Assembly: GCA_038522635.1 (NCBI GenBank)
Contig: JBCBJZ010000029.1
Coordinates: forward strand, 1-26,943
Direction: 5' to 3'
DNA length: 26,943 bases
DNA from: JBCBJZ01 sp038522635
GTDB taxonomy: Bacteria; Pseudomonadota; Alphaproteobacteria; Rhizobiales; Hyphomicrobiaceae
Program-made: the position numbers and the translations under genes
Notes under the pieces: model-generated
Told to the model about the DNA's origin: nothing
The model's database searches: none
What the model saw: only the letters and a program-made list of their open reading frames with translations
In this document: in pieces, positions 8,129 through 15,512 of the stretch
Layout of the letters: each line of letters starts with the position of its first letter
How positions within the stretch are numbered: the first letter of the stretch is position 1

Positions 8129-8148
8129 GTTCTGCTGCAGTGCAGAAC
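8129..8148. other. Small perfect stem, downstream of metallophosphoesterase gene
   Basis: GTTCTGC (8129-8135) and GCAGAAC (8142-8148) form a 7-bp stem with a 6-nt loop, 25 bp beyond the stop of the minus-strand metallophosphoesterase gene. On the minus strand a T-rich stretch (CTTTTTC) follows, but about a dozen bases later, so it is not a canonical intrinsic terminator. Confidence 0.35.
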
Positions 8149-8172
8149 GCCGACCGACTGTGAGCAAGCCGA

Positions 8173-9066
8173 TCAGGCGCCCGTCATCGCTTCTCGCTGC
8201 GCGGACGCGGCTTGCCGCATTGGCAGCCGATGGGTGACCCGCCGAGGCGTCAAAGGCTGCCCCGTTGCCGCGCGCTCCTCAGCGGGAAGCACATCAAGGC
8301 TCGGCCAAAGGCCACACGTCAACGCGCGTGCGTAGGGTTCAGCATGACCGCCCCGGTGGGTGGCGTCCGCAGCACCTTGCGCGTCATAGGTGAGCCGCTC
8401 GATGGATGCAGCGTAGGCCCAGCCGCCCGCGTCATCGCGTTCAGCTCGCACGATGCCGTACCAGCCGTCAGCCGTGCCATCATTGGCCGGCATGCCGATC
8501 ACGCCTGGATTGAACCAGAGCTGTGGCCCGAACGATCGGGCGAACGGGATGCCGCAATGCCCGGCCAGCACGATGTCGGCGGTGGTGGTGGCCAGTTCAT
8601 CGCGCAACGCGCCCGCGTCGGACGCGAACAAGAAGCGGTTGTTCGCCGCAAACCCGCCATGGACCACATCGATCACAGCCGCGCCGTAGCGCAGCCGCAA
8701 GCTCGTTGGCAGCCCCGCCATCCAGCGGCGCGCATCATCATCGATCCGCTGCGAGGCGTACGCGTACCAGTTGCGCGAAAGCAGGTCGCACGCTGTGCCA
8801 GCTTCAAAGCCGCAACCACAATCATCGCCACCGTTCGCCATCTGCTCTTCGCAGTTGCCGGCAACGACATGGCAGTCCCACGCCCGTACCGCGTCCACGC
8901 AAGCGGCCGGATCACCGCAGTAGGCCACCACATCGCCAGTGCAAATGACGTGCGACGGCGCGATGCCCTCTCGCGCGGCGATCGCCTGCACGGCCTCAAG
9001 CGCATGCCGGTTCGAATAGGGGCCGCCGAAGACGAGCAGCGGTTGATCTGGAGAAAGCGTGAGCAA
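8173..9066 (-). CDS. Atypical metallophosphoesterase (YfcE-like)
   Basis: A 297-aa calcineurin-like phosphoesterase homologue. Family motifs are recognisable: GDVVAYCGDP (44-53), GNCE (70-73, as in the YfcE group), HGGF and GHCGIPF (GHxH-type). However, the first metal motif D-x-H-(G)-N is replaced by GGPYSN (14-19), so the Asp and His ligands are absent. From memory, an alphaproteobacterial subfamily shares this GGPYSN form, so it may be a conserved variant rather than a decayed gene. I favour TTG at 9066, because GGGAG lies 7 nt upstream; the ATG at 9120 would add 18 residues encoded partly by a palindromic sequence. A Cys cluster (CGCGFEAGTAC) follows GNCE. Catalysis and substrate are uncertain. 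Confidence 0.8.
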   Translation of the reverse strand: MLTLSPDQPLLVFGGPYSNRHALEAVQAIAAREGIAPSHVICTGDVVAYCGDPAACVDAVRAWDCHVVAGNCEEQMANGGDDCGCGFEAGTACDLLSRNWYAYASQRIDDDARRWMAGLPTSLRLRYGAAVIDVVHGGFAANNRFLFASDAGALRDELATTTADIVLAGHCGIPFARSFGPQLWFNPGVIGMPANDGTADGWYGIVRAERDDAGGWAYAASIERLTYDAQGAADATHRGGHAEPYARALTCGLWPSLDVLPAEERAATGQPLTPRRVTHRLPMRQAASAQREAMTGA

Positions 9067-9095
9067 AAAGAGGCTCCCAATCTGGGGTCGAACTC

Positions 9096-9150
9096 TAAAG
9101 TGAGGCGGATCAGCGCCCACGATGCTGGCAATTGAACCAGGTCACTTTTA
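9096..9150. repeat. Palindrome upstream of metallophosphoesterase gene
   Basis: TAAAGTGA (9096-9103) and TCACTTTTA (9142-9150) are inverted, with inner CTGG/CCAG pairing. Read on the minus strand it sits about 30 nt before the proposed TTG start, in the same relative position as the hairpin before lysK, and its outer end ACTTTTAAGCG resembles ACTTTAAGCG there. Confidence 0.4.
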
Positions 9151-9252
9151 AGCGAAGCCATGCGGCCGCGCCAGGGCGGTGGGGGCTGCGGGCGTGTCAC
9201 GATCTTTCACGCTGCGGTGAGCGTGGGCCCGCAGTCGCCGATCTCTCCGCGA

Positions 9253-10932
9253 TCAGCCCTCTTCGACAAGGCCCCACGACGTCATCAGCGTCTCGATCAG
9301 CGCTTGCGTGCGGGCCTTCACCGCCGCCTCGTCCCAACGCTCCGCCTCGCCCAAGACCCTTGACATCGCAAACACGCTTCCTTGGTAGACGACGCGCTTT
9401 TTTGTGAAGGTTTTCGCTCCGGCATCGTGATTTTCAGACAAGGTCAAAACCGTCAGATTGCCCAGCGCCTGAACGATCGCTCGGGGCACGCTGCGCTTCG
9501 GGGCCCACACCGTACCCTTCTTCATCGCAGCTTTCGGGATCACATGCTCGATCGTTGCCGTCTTGAAGCTCGCGACCGCATGGTCACCGGCTATTGAGCC
9601 ATCGATCCGCCGCAAGTAACCGTTGACCCGCGTTTTGCGCCCGAAATTGTCATAGCGAAGCTGTTCAACACCCTTCGCAATGATCGATGGCGTGGGGGCC
9701 GCCGCGGTGAGGATTTCGGCTTCATCGCCGGTTTCGATCGCCTCGCAAAGCCGGTAATAGCGCTGCATGCGCTGGCGCCGGTCGTGATTGCCCAGATCCA
9801 TCAGCGTCGCGCTGGCTTCCAGGTTGCGGAAAAACGCCAGCGCCTCGGCCGCATCCAGCCGATCGCGATGGCGCGCAAGCCACAACACAGCCGGCGCCCG
9901 CCACCCCACATGGTCCAGCAATTGTAAGTACTGGACCCGTCGGTTGACCGGCGCGAACGCGGCATCACCTTCGCCCACGCTGAGCGTCAACAGGGCGTGC
10001 AAAGCACCCGCGCAAGGCGCCACAACGTCATGCACGAAGCGTTCTGTCGCATGCGCCTCCTGCAAGCGGTAGTGCTGCGTAAGCTCAATCTCGAGGAGTT
10101 GCTGGCCCTCGCGTTTCAGCGCCATCTGCTGGATCAGCTCCAGCAGCGTTCGGAACGATTCCGCGCCCAATTGCGTGCGCCAGCTGTCCCAGGTGTTGGC
10201 GCAGGCATCCCGGCTTTCAGGGTCGGCGATGTAATCGAGAACCGTTACCTTGAAGAGATCGGTGTCGATCAGTTTCAACCCTCGGATGTGGGTGAGCTGA
10301 AACATGCTGGCTGCCGCTTCCGGCCCGTCGATCACCACGGTGAGGGTGACGAAACAGTTGTCCAGCAGGTAGGCCGCGAAGCGCTGGCGCGTCTCCAGAT
10401 CCATCGCCTCGATGACAGCGCGCATCTCCTGCATGTTGCGCACGACGTGCGCGCAGCTTTCATGCTGCATCAGCGGATCATCATCGCTGCCCTCGATGGC
10501 GGTCGCGCCGTCGCCCAGAACCCGTTCGCGCAACGTGATCTGCATCGGTTCAAGCGTCACCGCCACACGCGGGCGCTGCACATCGCCGGTCTGATCGAAG
10601 ATAAGCGCGTTGAGCCGTGCTTGCGTGGCAGGATCATCGCTCACCAAGTCGCGCAAGACGGCGAACAGGATGGTGAGCGTGGTGATCCGCTGCTGCCCAT
10701 CAACCACGGAAAGCGCGTCGGCAGTGTCAACGCCGACGTGCGCGCTGATGATCTGACCGAGCGGGTACCACGGCGTGTTCTGCTCTACCCGCGCCCTCAC
10801 GTCCTGCACCAGGCGGACGGCGTGCTCGACGTCCCAGGCGTATACGCGCTGGTACCACGGCAGCTCATACTGCTTTGCGAACGCGAACAACGCCTCGACC
10901 GAGAGGCAATGCGTCTCCAGTGGCTTTTGCAA
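9253..10932 (-). CDS. DUF262-DUF1524 (GmrSD/BrxU/SspE-like) protein, second gene of the pair
   Basis: A protein of about 559 aa with an N-terminal DUF262 (ParB/sulfiredoxin-like) domain and a C-terminal DUF1524 HNH nuclease domain, the architecture of GmrSD, BrxU and SspE modification-dependent anti-phage enzymes. DUF262 features: LPWYQRVYAWD and VVDGQQRITTL (DGQQR at 78-82). HNH features: TIEHVIPK (His near 463), ALGNLTVLT and the later N/K residues of the fold. The only sizeable open start options are TTG codons; TTG at 10932 has GCGGGG 7 nt upstream and gives the usual LETHCLSVEALF N-terminus, while TTG at 10983 has no ribosome binding site. The gene lies 126 bp downstream (10933-11058) of a paralogous gene and is probably in its operon. 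Defence function is inferred from domains only. Confidence 0.85.
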   Translation of the reverse strand: MQKPLETHCLSVEALFAFAKQYELPWYQRVYAWDVEHAVRLVQDVRARVEQNTPWYPLGQIISAHVGVDTADALSVVDGQQRITTLTILFAVLRDLVSDDPATQARLNALIFDQTGDVQRPRVAVTLEPMQITLRERVLGDGATAIEGSDDDPLMQHESCAHVVRNMQEMRAVIEAMDLETRQRFAAYLLDNCFVTLTVVIDGPEAAASMFQLTHIRGLKLIDTDLFKVTVLDYIADPESRDACANTWDSWRTQLGAESFRTLLELIQQMALKREGQQLLEIELTQHYRLQEAHATERFVHDVVAPCAGALHALLTLSVGEGDAAFAPVNRRVQYLQLLDHVGWRAPAVLWLARHRDRLDAAEALAFFRNLEASATLMDLGNHDRRQRMQRYYRLCEAIETGDEAEILTAAAPTPSIIAKGVEQLRYDNFGRKTRVNGYLRRIDGSIAGDHAVASFKTATIEHVIPKAAMKKGTVWAPKRSVPRAIVQALGNLTVLTLSENHDAGAKTFTKKRVVYQGSVFAMSRVLGEAERWDEAAVKARTQALIETLMTSWGLVEEG

Positions 10933-11058
10933 TGACGTACCCCGCGTCGAAATTGAGAAAGAAAGGTTGTTCGCAGCCCGCAAGCGTAATCGGCTGGCGG
11001 AGCGGCTTTGCCTGGGATGAGAGGTCCTGGCGTCCTTGAAGGGCTTAGGAACTGGACG

Positions 11059-12795
11059 TTATGCGGCCAGCGCCCATAGAGCGTTGATGCGTTGCGTGAG
11101 CGCAAGTTCGCGACGTCGCACATCGGGCGGTCGCCACGCCGTCATGGTTCTTAGCGGTTCAAGCAAAGGAAGCACCTTAGCATCGGTGGCCGCCTCAAAG
11201 TAAATGGCGTGCTTCTTGTCGAAGGCGCTGTTGCGCGCGCGGTCGTTCAGCTTGTGGTCGACGAGGAACAAATTGCCAAGCGACTGGGCGCAGGCCTCGC
11301 GTTCATCGGCATCGGGAAACCAAGTGCGCCAGGGGCTATCGCTCGATGTGCGCTGCGGCAGGAAGTGCTCAACGGAGAAGTTGGCCATCCGATCGGAAAG
11401 GATCTCGCCCGCGGCGTCCTCTTCCAATCGCCACAGGATGATTTTGCACAACGGCGAGCCGCGCTTGTAAAGGCCGCGCAGGTTGAAGCCGATGTTGCGT
11501 AGTTCTTCGCGGCTCAACGCCCATACGGACGCTTCAGGATTAGCCGCTTCACCGTTGCGCACCGCCTGCAGGAGGGCCGTCATCCGACCCTGGCGTTTCT
11601 CGCGCCCCAGCCCCAGCAGGCGCAACGCGTGGGCCAGCCGATCGAGCCGCTTCAAGAAGGCCGCGATCTTTGCCGGCTCCTCGCGGTGCTGCACCGTGAA
11701 CAGCAGCGTTGGCGCCACCCAGTCGCCACCCGAAAGGCGGTTCAGCCCCACCAGCAACGCGTTGATCTCGCCCGCATAGGCCCCGCCTTCAAAGCTGCTG
11801 GTCAGGATTGCCCGGTGCGCGTTCGCGTGCGGCTCCAGCAGGTCTTCGAAGAAGCGTTGCGCATCGCCATGTTTCTCCATCATGGCGACCGCGGCAGCGA
11901 TGATCGGCAGGCTGGGGCGCCCGTGCAAAGTCCGCAGCAGGGCGAAAAACGCGTTGAAGTCGGCGCCCAGCATGGCGCTCACCCGCGACCAGGCAACATC
12001 GATGGCCGGCATGGAGGCACGCGGAAGCCGGGCAAACAGTTCCGACTTGATGATGGCGTGGCGATCGAGCGGTTTGCCACGGTCGTTCAGCGCGCTGAAA
12101 ATGCGGTGCGCGCGATCGATCGAGGGGGCCACGACAACGATCACCTGGACACCCTTGACGGCCCAACGCGCAAAGGCGGTTTGCTCCTCGGGCGTCAATT
12201 CGGCGAGCGCCAGCTTGAAGCGTTCGCGCACCAGCATAAGCGCACGTTTCGCCGGCGTGTCGGCGTCATCGTCAGCGGGCGCGAGCGTCGCGCCGCGCGC
12301 CTGCACCGCGCGTTGCATCAGCCCGTGCTCATCGGCCGCCAGACGCAGCTTGACGCTGGTCTCCGCGTCGCCCTCGCCTTCAATCAGCGCGTGGAGGGCA
12401 TCGGCCGCCGCAGCATCATGCGACGCGATCAGATCGCGCAGCACGCACAGCAGGATCGTCAGCGTGGTCAGGCGCTGCAGCCCATCGATCAGGAACAGCG
12501 CTTGCGGCGAAGCACCATCGGTGAACTCAACGGCGATCGGCGCCGGGGCCTTATCGCCCGTACCGCCCGCCGGGCACACCACGATCGTTCCGATGAAGTG
12601 GCCCTGCGGCTCATCGCCCGCCGCGCTGCCGTTGGCCTCATCCTCCTGCAGTGCCACCATCAGATCGTTGATGAGGTCGTCAGCTTCGCGTTCGCCCCAG
12701 GAAAAGCCCCGTTGGAACGAAGGGACCAGCCAGCCATGACCGGCTGCCAGGATTTGCTCAAGATGAGCGGGCTGCGCGTTGAAGTTGGTCGCCAT
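11059..12795 (-). CDS. DUF262-DUF1524 (GmrSD/BrxU/SspE-like) protein, first gene of the pair
   Basis: A 578-aa protein with the same two-domain plan as its downstream neighbour but clearly diverged from it. DUF262 features: VPSFQRGFSW (24-33), HFIGTIVV, and IDGLQRLTTLTIL with DGLQR at 104-108, where Leu replaces the first Gln of the usual DGQQR; then IFSALNDRGKPLDRHAIIK, a typical mid-domain motif. HNH/DUF1524 features: VEHFLPQ (His near 477), a Trp pair (SPWRTWF), SLGNLFLVDHKLN and NSAFDKK. In known relatives DUF262 binds or senses modified DNA and hydrolyses nucleotide, and the HNH domain cuts DNA. The ATG at 12795 has no strong ribosome binding site. Divergent from DUF952-pyrD with a dyad between them. 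Confidence 0.87.
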   Translation of the reverse strand: MATNFNAQPAHLEQILAAGHGWLVPSFQRGFSWGEREADDLINDLMVALQEDEANGSAAGDEPQGHFIGTIVVCPAGGTGDKAPAPIAVEFTDGASPQALFLIDGLQRLTTLTILLCVLRDLIASHDAAAADALHALIEGEGDAETSVKLRLAADEHGLMQRAVQARGATLAPADDDADTPAKRALMLVRERFKLALAELTPEEQTAFARWAVKGVQVIVVVAPSIDRAHRIFSALNDRGKPLDRHAIIKSELFARLPRASMPAIDVAWSRVSAMLGADFNAFFALLRTLHGRPSLPIIAAAVAMMEKHGDAQRFFEDLLEPHANAHRAILTSSFEGGAYAGEINALLVGLNRLSGGDWVAPTLLFTVQHREEPAKIAAFLKRLDRLAHALRLLGLGREKRQGRMTALLQAVRNGEAANPEASVWALSREELRNIGFNLRGLYKRGSPLCKIILWRLEEDAAGEILSDRMANFSVEHFLPQRTSSDSPWRTWFPDADEREACAQSLGNLFLVDHKLNDRARNSAFDKKHAIYFEAATDAKVLPLLEPLRTMTAWRPPDVRRRELALTQRINALWALAA

Positions 12796-12917
12796 TTACG
12801 ATTACACCGTGCTGCCGCTTGCCGGGGTTCTTATCACTTCCTCGGTGTACGGCTTATTCTCAAGACTATGCTCAACTTGTCAGAAGTCTTTGCCGTGACT
12901 AGGCGGCACTTTGTGAA

Positions 12918-12933
12918 TTTCTTGTGCAAGAAA
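12918..12933. promoter_or_regulatory. Perfect 16-bp dyad between divergent units (possible operator)
   Basis: TTTCTTG-TG-CAAGAAA is a perfect 7-bp inverted repeat with a 2-nt centre in the 235-bp space between the minus-strand DUF262 pair and the plus-strand DUF952-pyrD unit. The region is less GC-rich than its neighbours. Dimensions suit a dimeric repressor or activator. No regulator gene is adjacent and core promoter boxes are unclear. Confidence 0.45.
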
Positions 12934-13030
12934 GCCGGCAATCGAACACAGTTGGGGCGAACAAGCGCCGCTGAGCGTAGCGCTTGCAACCAAGGCGGGC
13001 AAAGAGCCAATGCCGTTTGAGGGGGCAGAG

Positions 13031-13405
13031 ATGGACGCGGACGCGAAGGAGCGCCCGACGGGGCAGCTTGTTTACAAAATTACGACGGTGCAAGCGTGGG
13101 ACGCGGCTTCCCATGCCGGCCGGTATGATGGCAACGCCGATGACGCGCGCGATGGGTTCATCCATCTATCGACGGGCGAACAGGTCGCCGGCACGCTTGC
13201 GAAACACTACGCGGGCGCGGGCGATCTCCTGCTGATCGCCTATGCGGCCACGGACCTCAACGCGCTGCGATGGGAGCCCTCGCGTGGCGGTGCTTTGTTT
13301 CCGCACCAGTACGGCACGCTGGACCCCGCTCAGGCGCGCCACGTGTTGACGCTGGCAGCCGATGGGCAAGGCGGGCATACGCTTCCCGACGAGGTTCAAC
13401 GATGA
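13031..13405 (+). CDS. DUF952 family protein
   Basis: A 124-aa protein of the DUF952 family, small cytosolic proteins structurally related to ADP-ribosyltransferase-like/RES folds but without an established activity. Family signatures are LVYKITTVQAW near the N-terminus, DGFIHLSTGEQV, and ALFPHQYGTLD. DUF952 genes are commonly found immediately upstream of pyrD in alphaproteobacteria (from memory), and that is the arrangement here: the stop TGA overlaps the pyrD ATG as ATGA. ATG at 13031 is preferred because GAGGGGG lies 6 nt before it; an in-frame ATG at 13010 has nothing comparable. Confidence 0.85.
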   Translation: MDADAKERPTGQLVYKITTVQAWDAASHAGRYDGNADDARDGFIHLSTGEQVAGTLAKHYAGAGDLLLIAYAATDLNALRWEPSRGGALFPHQYGTLDPAQARHVLTLAADGQGGHTLPDEVQR

Positions 13406-14484
13406 TCAGCGGGCTTTACGACCTGGCACGTCCGATGCTGCTCGCGCTGGAGCCAGAGCGCGCGCATGAAACGACGCTGCGTTCGCTCGAACGCGGGCTT
13501 TACCCGCGCGGAGAGGCCGATGCTGCGGCCCTCGCGACCAGCTTTTGCGGCCTTGCGCTGCCCAATCCGATCGGGATCGCGGCAGGCTTCGATAAGGATG
13601 CCCGTGTGCCCGACGCGATCCTGGGGATGGGCTTCGGCTTCGCCGAAATCGGCACCGTCACGCCGCAGCCGCAGGCCGGCAACCCACGCCCTCGCGTGTT
13701 CCGGCTGATCGCAGAACGCGCGCTCATCAACCGTTTGGGCTTCAACAACGCCGGCCACGCAGCAGCACTTCGACGGCTCCAAGCGCGCGCTGCGAGCGGG
13801 GTGGTCGGCGTCAACATCGGCGCCAACAAGAACACGGCGGACCGCACGGCCGACTACGTCGCAGGCCTCACCGCCTTCTACGATGTGGCGCACTATTTCA
13901 CCGTCAACATCTCATCGCCCAACACGCCGGGTCTGCGCGATCTGCAAGCGCCTGCCGCACTCGATGCGCTGTTGGGCGCCCTGATGGAGACGCGTGAAAC
14001 GCTGATGCGCGCCCGCGACGGGCGACGCGTCCCGCTCATCGTTAAGCTCGCGCCCGATATCGCCGAAGCCGACCTGCCTGCCGTGGTCGAGCGCTTGGAA
14101 GCGCACAGGGTTGACGCGATCGCCGTCGCCAACACCACGTTGACCCGCCCCGGCATCGGGCACGCGCAAGCCGGCGGGCTTTCAGGGCGCCCCCTGTTTC
14201 ACCGGGCAACGGTGATGCTCGCGCGCGTCTATACGCTGACCGGCGGCCGTGTGCCGCTCGTCGGCATCGGCGGCATCACGGACGGGGCAAGCGCCCGCGC
14301 CAAGATCGAGGCCGGCGCGAGCGTCATTCAGATCTATACGGGCCTCGTTTACGGCGGTGCCGGCTTGCTGCGCGACGTGAAAGCTGCGCTCAGCGAGGCT
14401 GCAGCAGGACACGCGGACGGTCTCGCCGGCATGAGAGGCAGGGCCGCGAACGCGTGGGCCGCAAAGCCGCTTGATCCGGCTTGA
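13402..14484 (+). CDS. pyrD: Dihydroorotate dehydrogenase (quinone), class 2
   Basis: A 360-aa class 2 dihydroorotate dehydrogenase (EC 1.3.5.2), the fourth step of pyrimidine synthesis, which oxidises dihydroorotate to orotate on FMN and passes electrons to membrane quinone. The N-terminal MISGLYDLARPMLLALEPERAH is the short amphipathic membrane/quinone-binding helix pair of class 2. Core motifs: NPIGIAAGFDKDA (55-67), GFAEIGTVTPQPQAGNPRPR (79-98), NRLGFNN (110-116), and NISSPNTPGLR (169-179) containing the catalytic serine, then a C-terminal GIGGI and IYTGLVYGG phosphate/FMN-binding region. The start at 13402 overlaps the DUF952 stop, so translation is probably coupled; an upstream in-frame ATG at 13270 would bury the start within DUF952 and is rejected. 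Confidence 0.97.
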   Translation: MISGLYDLARPMLLALEPERAHETTLRSLERGLYPRGEADAAALATSFCGLALPNPIGIAAGFDKDARVPDAILGMGFGFAEIGTVTPQPQAGNPRPRVFRLIAERALINRLGFNNAGHAAALRRLQARAASGVVGVNIGANKNTADRTADYVAGLTAFYDVAHYFTVNISSPNTPGLRDLQAPAALDALLGALMETRETLMRARDGRRVPLIVKLAPDIAEADLPAVVERLEAHRVDAIAVANTTLTRPGIGHAQAGGLSGRPLFHRATVMLARVYTLTGGRVPLVGIGGITDGASARAKIEAGASVIQIYTGLVYGGAGLLRDVKAALSEAAAGHADGLAGMRGRAANAWAAKPLDPA

Positions 14485-14512
14485 GCCGGTGCTTAGCCCT
14501 TTGCGGCCGCGA

Positions 14513-14929
14513 TCAGGCTTCTTCTGGACGAAGGCCCTGCGCGAAGTGGGGCGCGTCTTCAGCGATGTCGTAGTAGTCGCCCTTGTCCGCGCAGAAGATG
14601 TGAGCCTCGATCTTGAGGCCCGTGGCGCCATCTAACGTGCCAGCGGCAATCGACGTCGCGTCGAGGCCGTCACGCTTCCAGAAGAGCGTGCTTCCGCATC
14701 GCCCACAGAACCCGCGCGAGGCGAAGTCTGATGCCCGGTACCACATCAGCGCGCCTTCGCCGTCACTGACCGTAAGGTCGGCGTCGGACGCCGCCGTTGC
14801 CGCCATGTAGTTGCCCGTGCTCTTGCGGCACTGGACGCAATGGCATCCGAGGACCGGACGCAAAGGCCCCGTCACGCGGTAGCGCACCGCGCCGCATAGA
14901 CAGCTTCCCTCATGCGCCCGTTCTGTCAT
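14513..14929 (-). CDS. GFA (glutathione-dependent formaldehyde-activating enzyme-like) family protein
   Basis: A 138-aa zinc protein of the GFA/CENP-V fold. Zinc ligands are all present: C10 and C12 (GSCLCGAVRY), C29, C31 and C34 (CHCVQCRK), and C75 and C78 (CGRCGS). The founding member was reported to speed adduct formation between glutathione and formaldehyde, but most family members have no proven substrate, so a formaldehyde role should not be assumed, although N-demethylation enzymes encoded nearby could generate formaldehyde. The gene is convergent with pyrD, their ends 28 bp apart. The start ATG at 14929 has no strong ribosome binding site but begins just before the conserved SCLCG. 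Confidence 0.88.
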   Translation of the reverse strand: MTERAHEGSCLCGAVRYRVTGPLRPVLGCHCVQCRKSTGNYMAATAASDADLTVSDGEGALMWYRASDFASRGFCGRCGSTLFWKRDGLDATSIAAGTLDGATGLKIEAHIFCADKGDYYDIAEDAPHFAQGLRPEEA

Positions 14930-14982
14930 CGCTCGCGTCTCCCTTCATCGGCTTCCCCATCGCCCACGCGCTTTCACTCACG

Positions 14983-15009
14983 TCTGGGCGCTTACATCTG
15001 GGCGCTCAC
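14983..15009. repeat. Two direct repeats of a 13-bp motif
   Basis: TCTGGGCGCTTAC (14983-14995) is followed one base later by TCTGGGCGCTCAC (14997-15009), 12 of 13 identical. They lie between the start of the GFA gene and the start of the 56-aa secreted protein, where promoters must lie, so paired protein-binding sites are possible. Confidence 0.4.
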
Positions 15010-15147
15010 GGCGACCTCGCGCTTTTTCACCGCGTGCTGACATCGTTTCACGCTCGCGTTGAGGGCCTTTTGGACCGCAACGCCCACCCTCACCTCATGG
15101 ATCAGGCGCCGAACAGCGGCGCAGCACCCCCCAAGAGGAGAGCCACC

Positions 15148-15318
15148 ATGACGAACCTTGCCAACACCTTCAAAGCCATCGCCGCCGTTGCCATCGTCGC
15201 CGCAAGCCTCACCGCCGCCCAAGCCATGACCGCCGACAACACCGCCTCCGCCAACCCAACCGGGTTCACCGGCGCCCCCGCCTGGGTCAAGCGCGCCTTT
15301 GCCGGCAAGGAGCGGTAA
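15148..15318 (+). CDS. Tiny secreted hypothetical protein (56 aa)
   Basis: This short gene has an excellent ribosome binding site (AAGAGGAG, 7 nt before ATG). It encodes a typical Sec signal peptide (1-26: basic start, AIAAVAIVAASL core, AAQA cleavage motif) and a mature peptide of only about 30 residues, with Thr/Ala/Asn first and a basic end (AWVKRAFAGKER). I recognise no family. A chance frame would be unlikely to combine a good ribosome site with a proper export signal, so I regard it as real. It runs toward the convergent mttB-like gene. Function unknown; a small periplasmic or secreted peptide. Confidence 0.65.
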   Translation: MTNLANTFKAIAAVAIVAASLTAAQAMTADNTASANPTGFTGAPAWVKRAFAGKER

Positions 15319-15415
15319 ACGCGGGCGAGAGGGCCCAAGGCGGCACCCTGTCTGGTTGATCCGGGCGGGGTGCGATTCGGCCGCCCGCGCTTGCGCTGCC
15401 CCGCCCCCCATCCGG

Positions 15416-15512
15416 TGCGATGCGCAGGCATCATCTTCAATGCGATGCATCGGGCACCACTTTCAATGCGATGCATCGGGCATCACCCTTAGTGCGATGC
15501 ATCCGGCATCGA
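15416..15512. repeat. Tandem repeat, about 3.7 copies of a 26-bp unit
   Basis: Units start at 15416, 15441, 15467 and 15493 with lengths 25, 26, 26 and about 20. The consensus begins TGCGATGCATCGGGCA and ends CTTCAA/TTTCAA/CCTTAG. Each full unit has the 8-bp palindrome GATGCATC; the first unit has diverged (GATGCGCAG). The last unit encodes the C-terminal PDASH of the mttB-like protein and its TAA stop lies at the edge of unit 3. It could be a VNTR, multiple protein-binding sites or a transcription end. Confidence 0.8.

Noticed and set aside
8129..8148. Canonical intrinsic terminator
   Set aside because: The stem is short and the T-run is more than ten bases away.
9997..13020. Long plus-strand open frames opposite the DUF262 genes (9997-10935, 11629-13020)
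   Set aside because: They are Arg/His/Gln-rich with no domain, lie antisense to well-supported genes, and arise from GC-rich codon usage.
15416..15512. CRISPR array
   Set aside because: The 26-bp units are contiguous with no unique spacers, and no cas gene is present.
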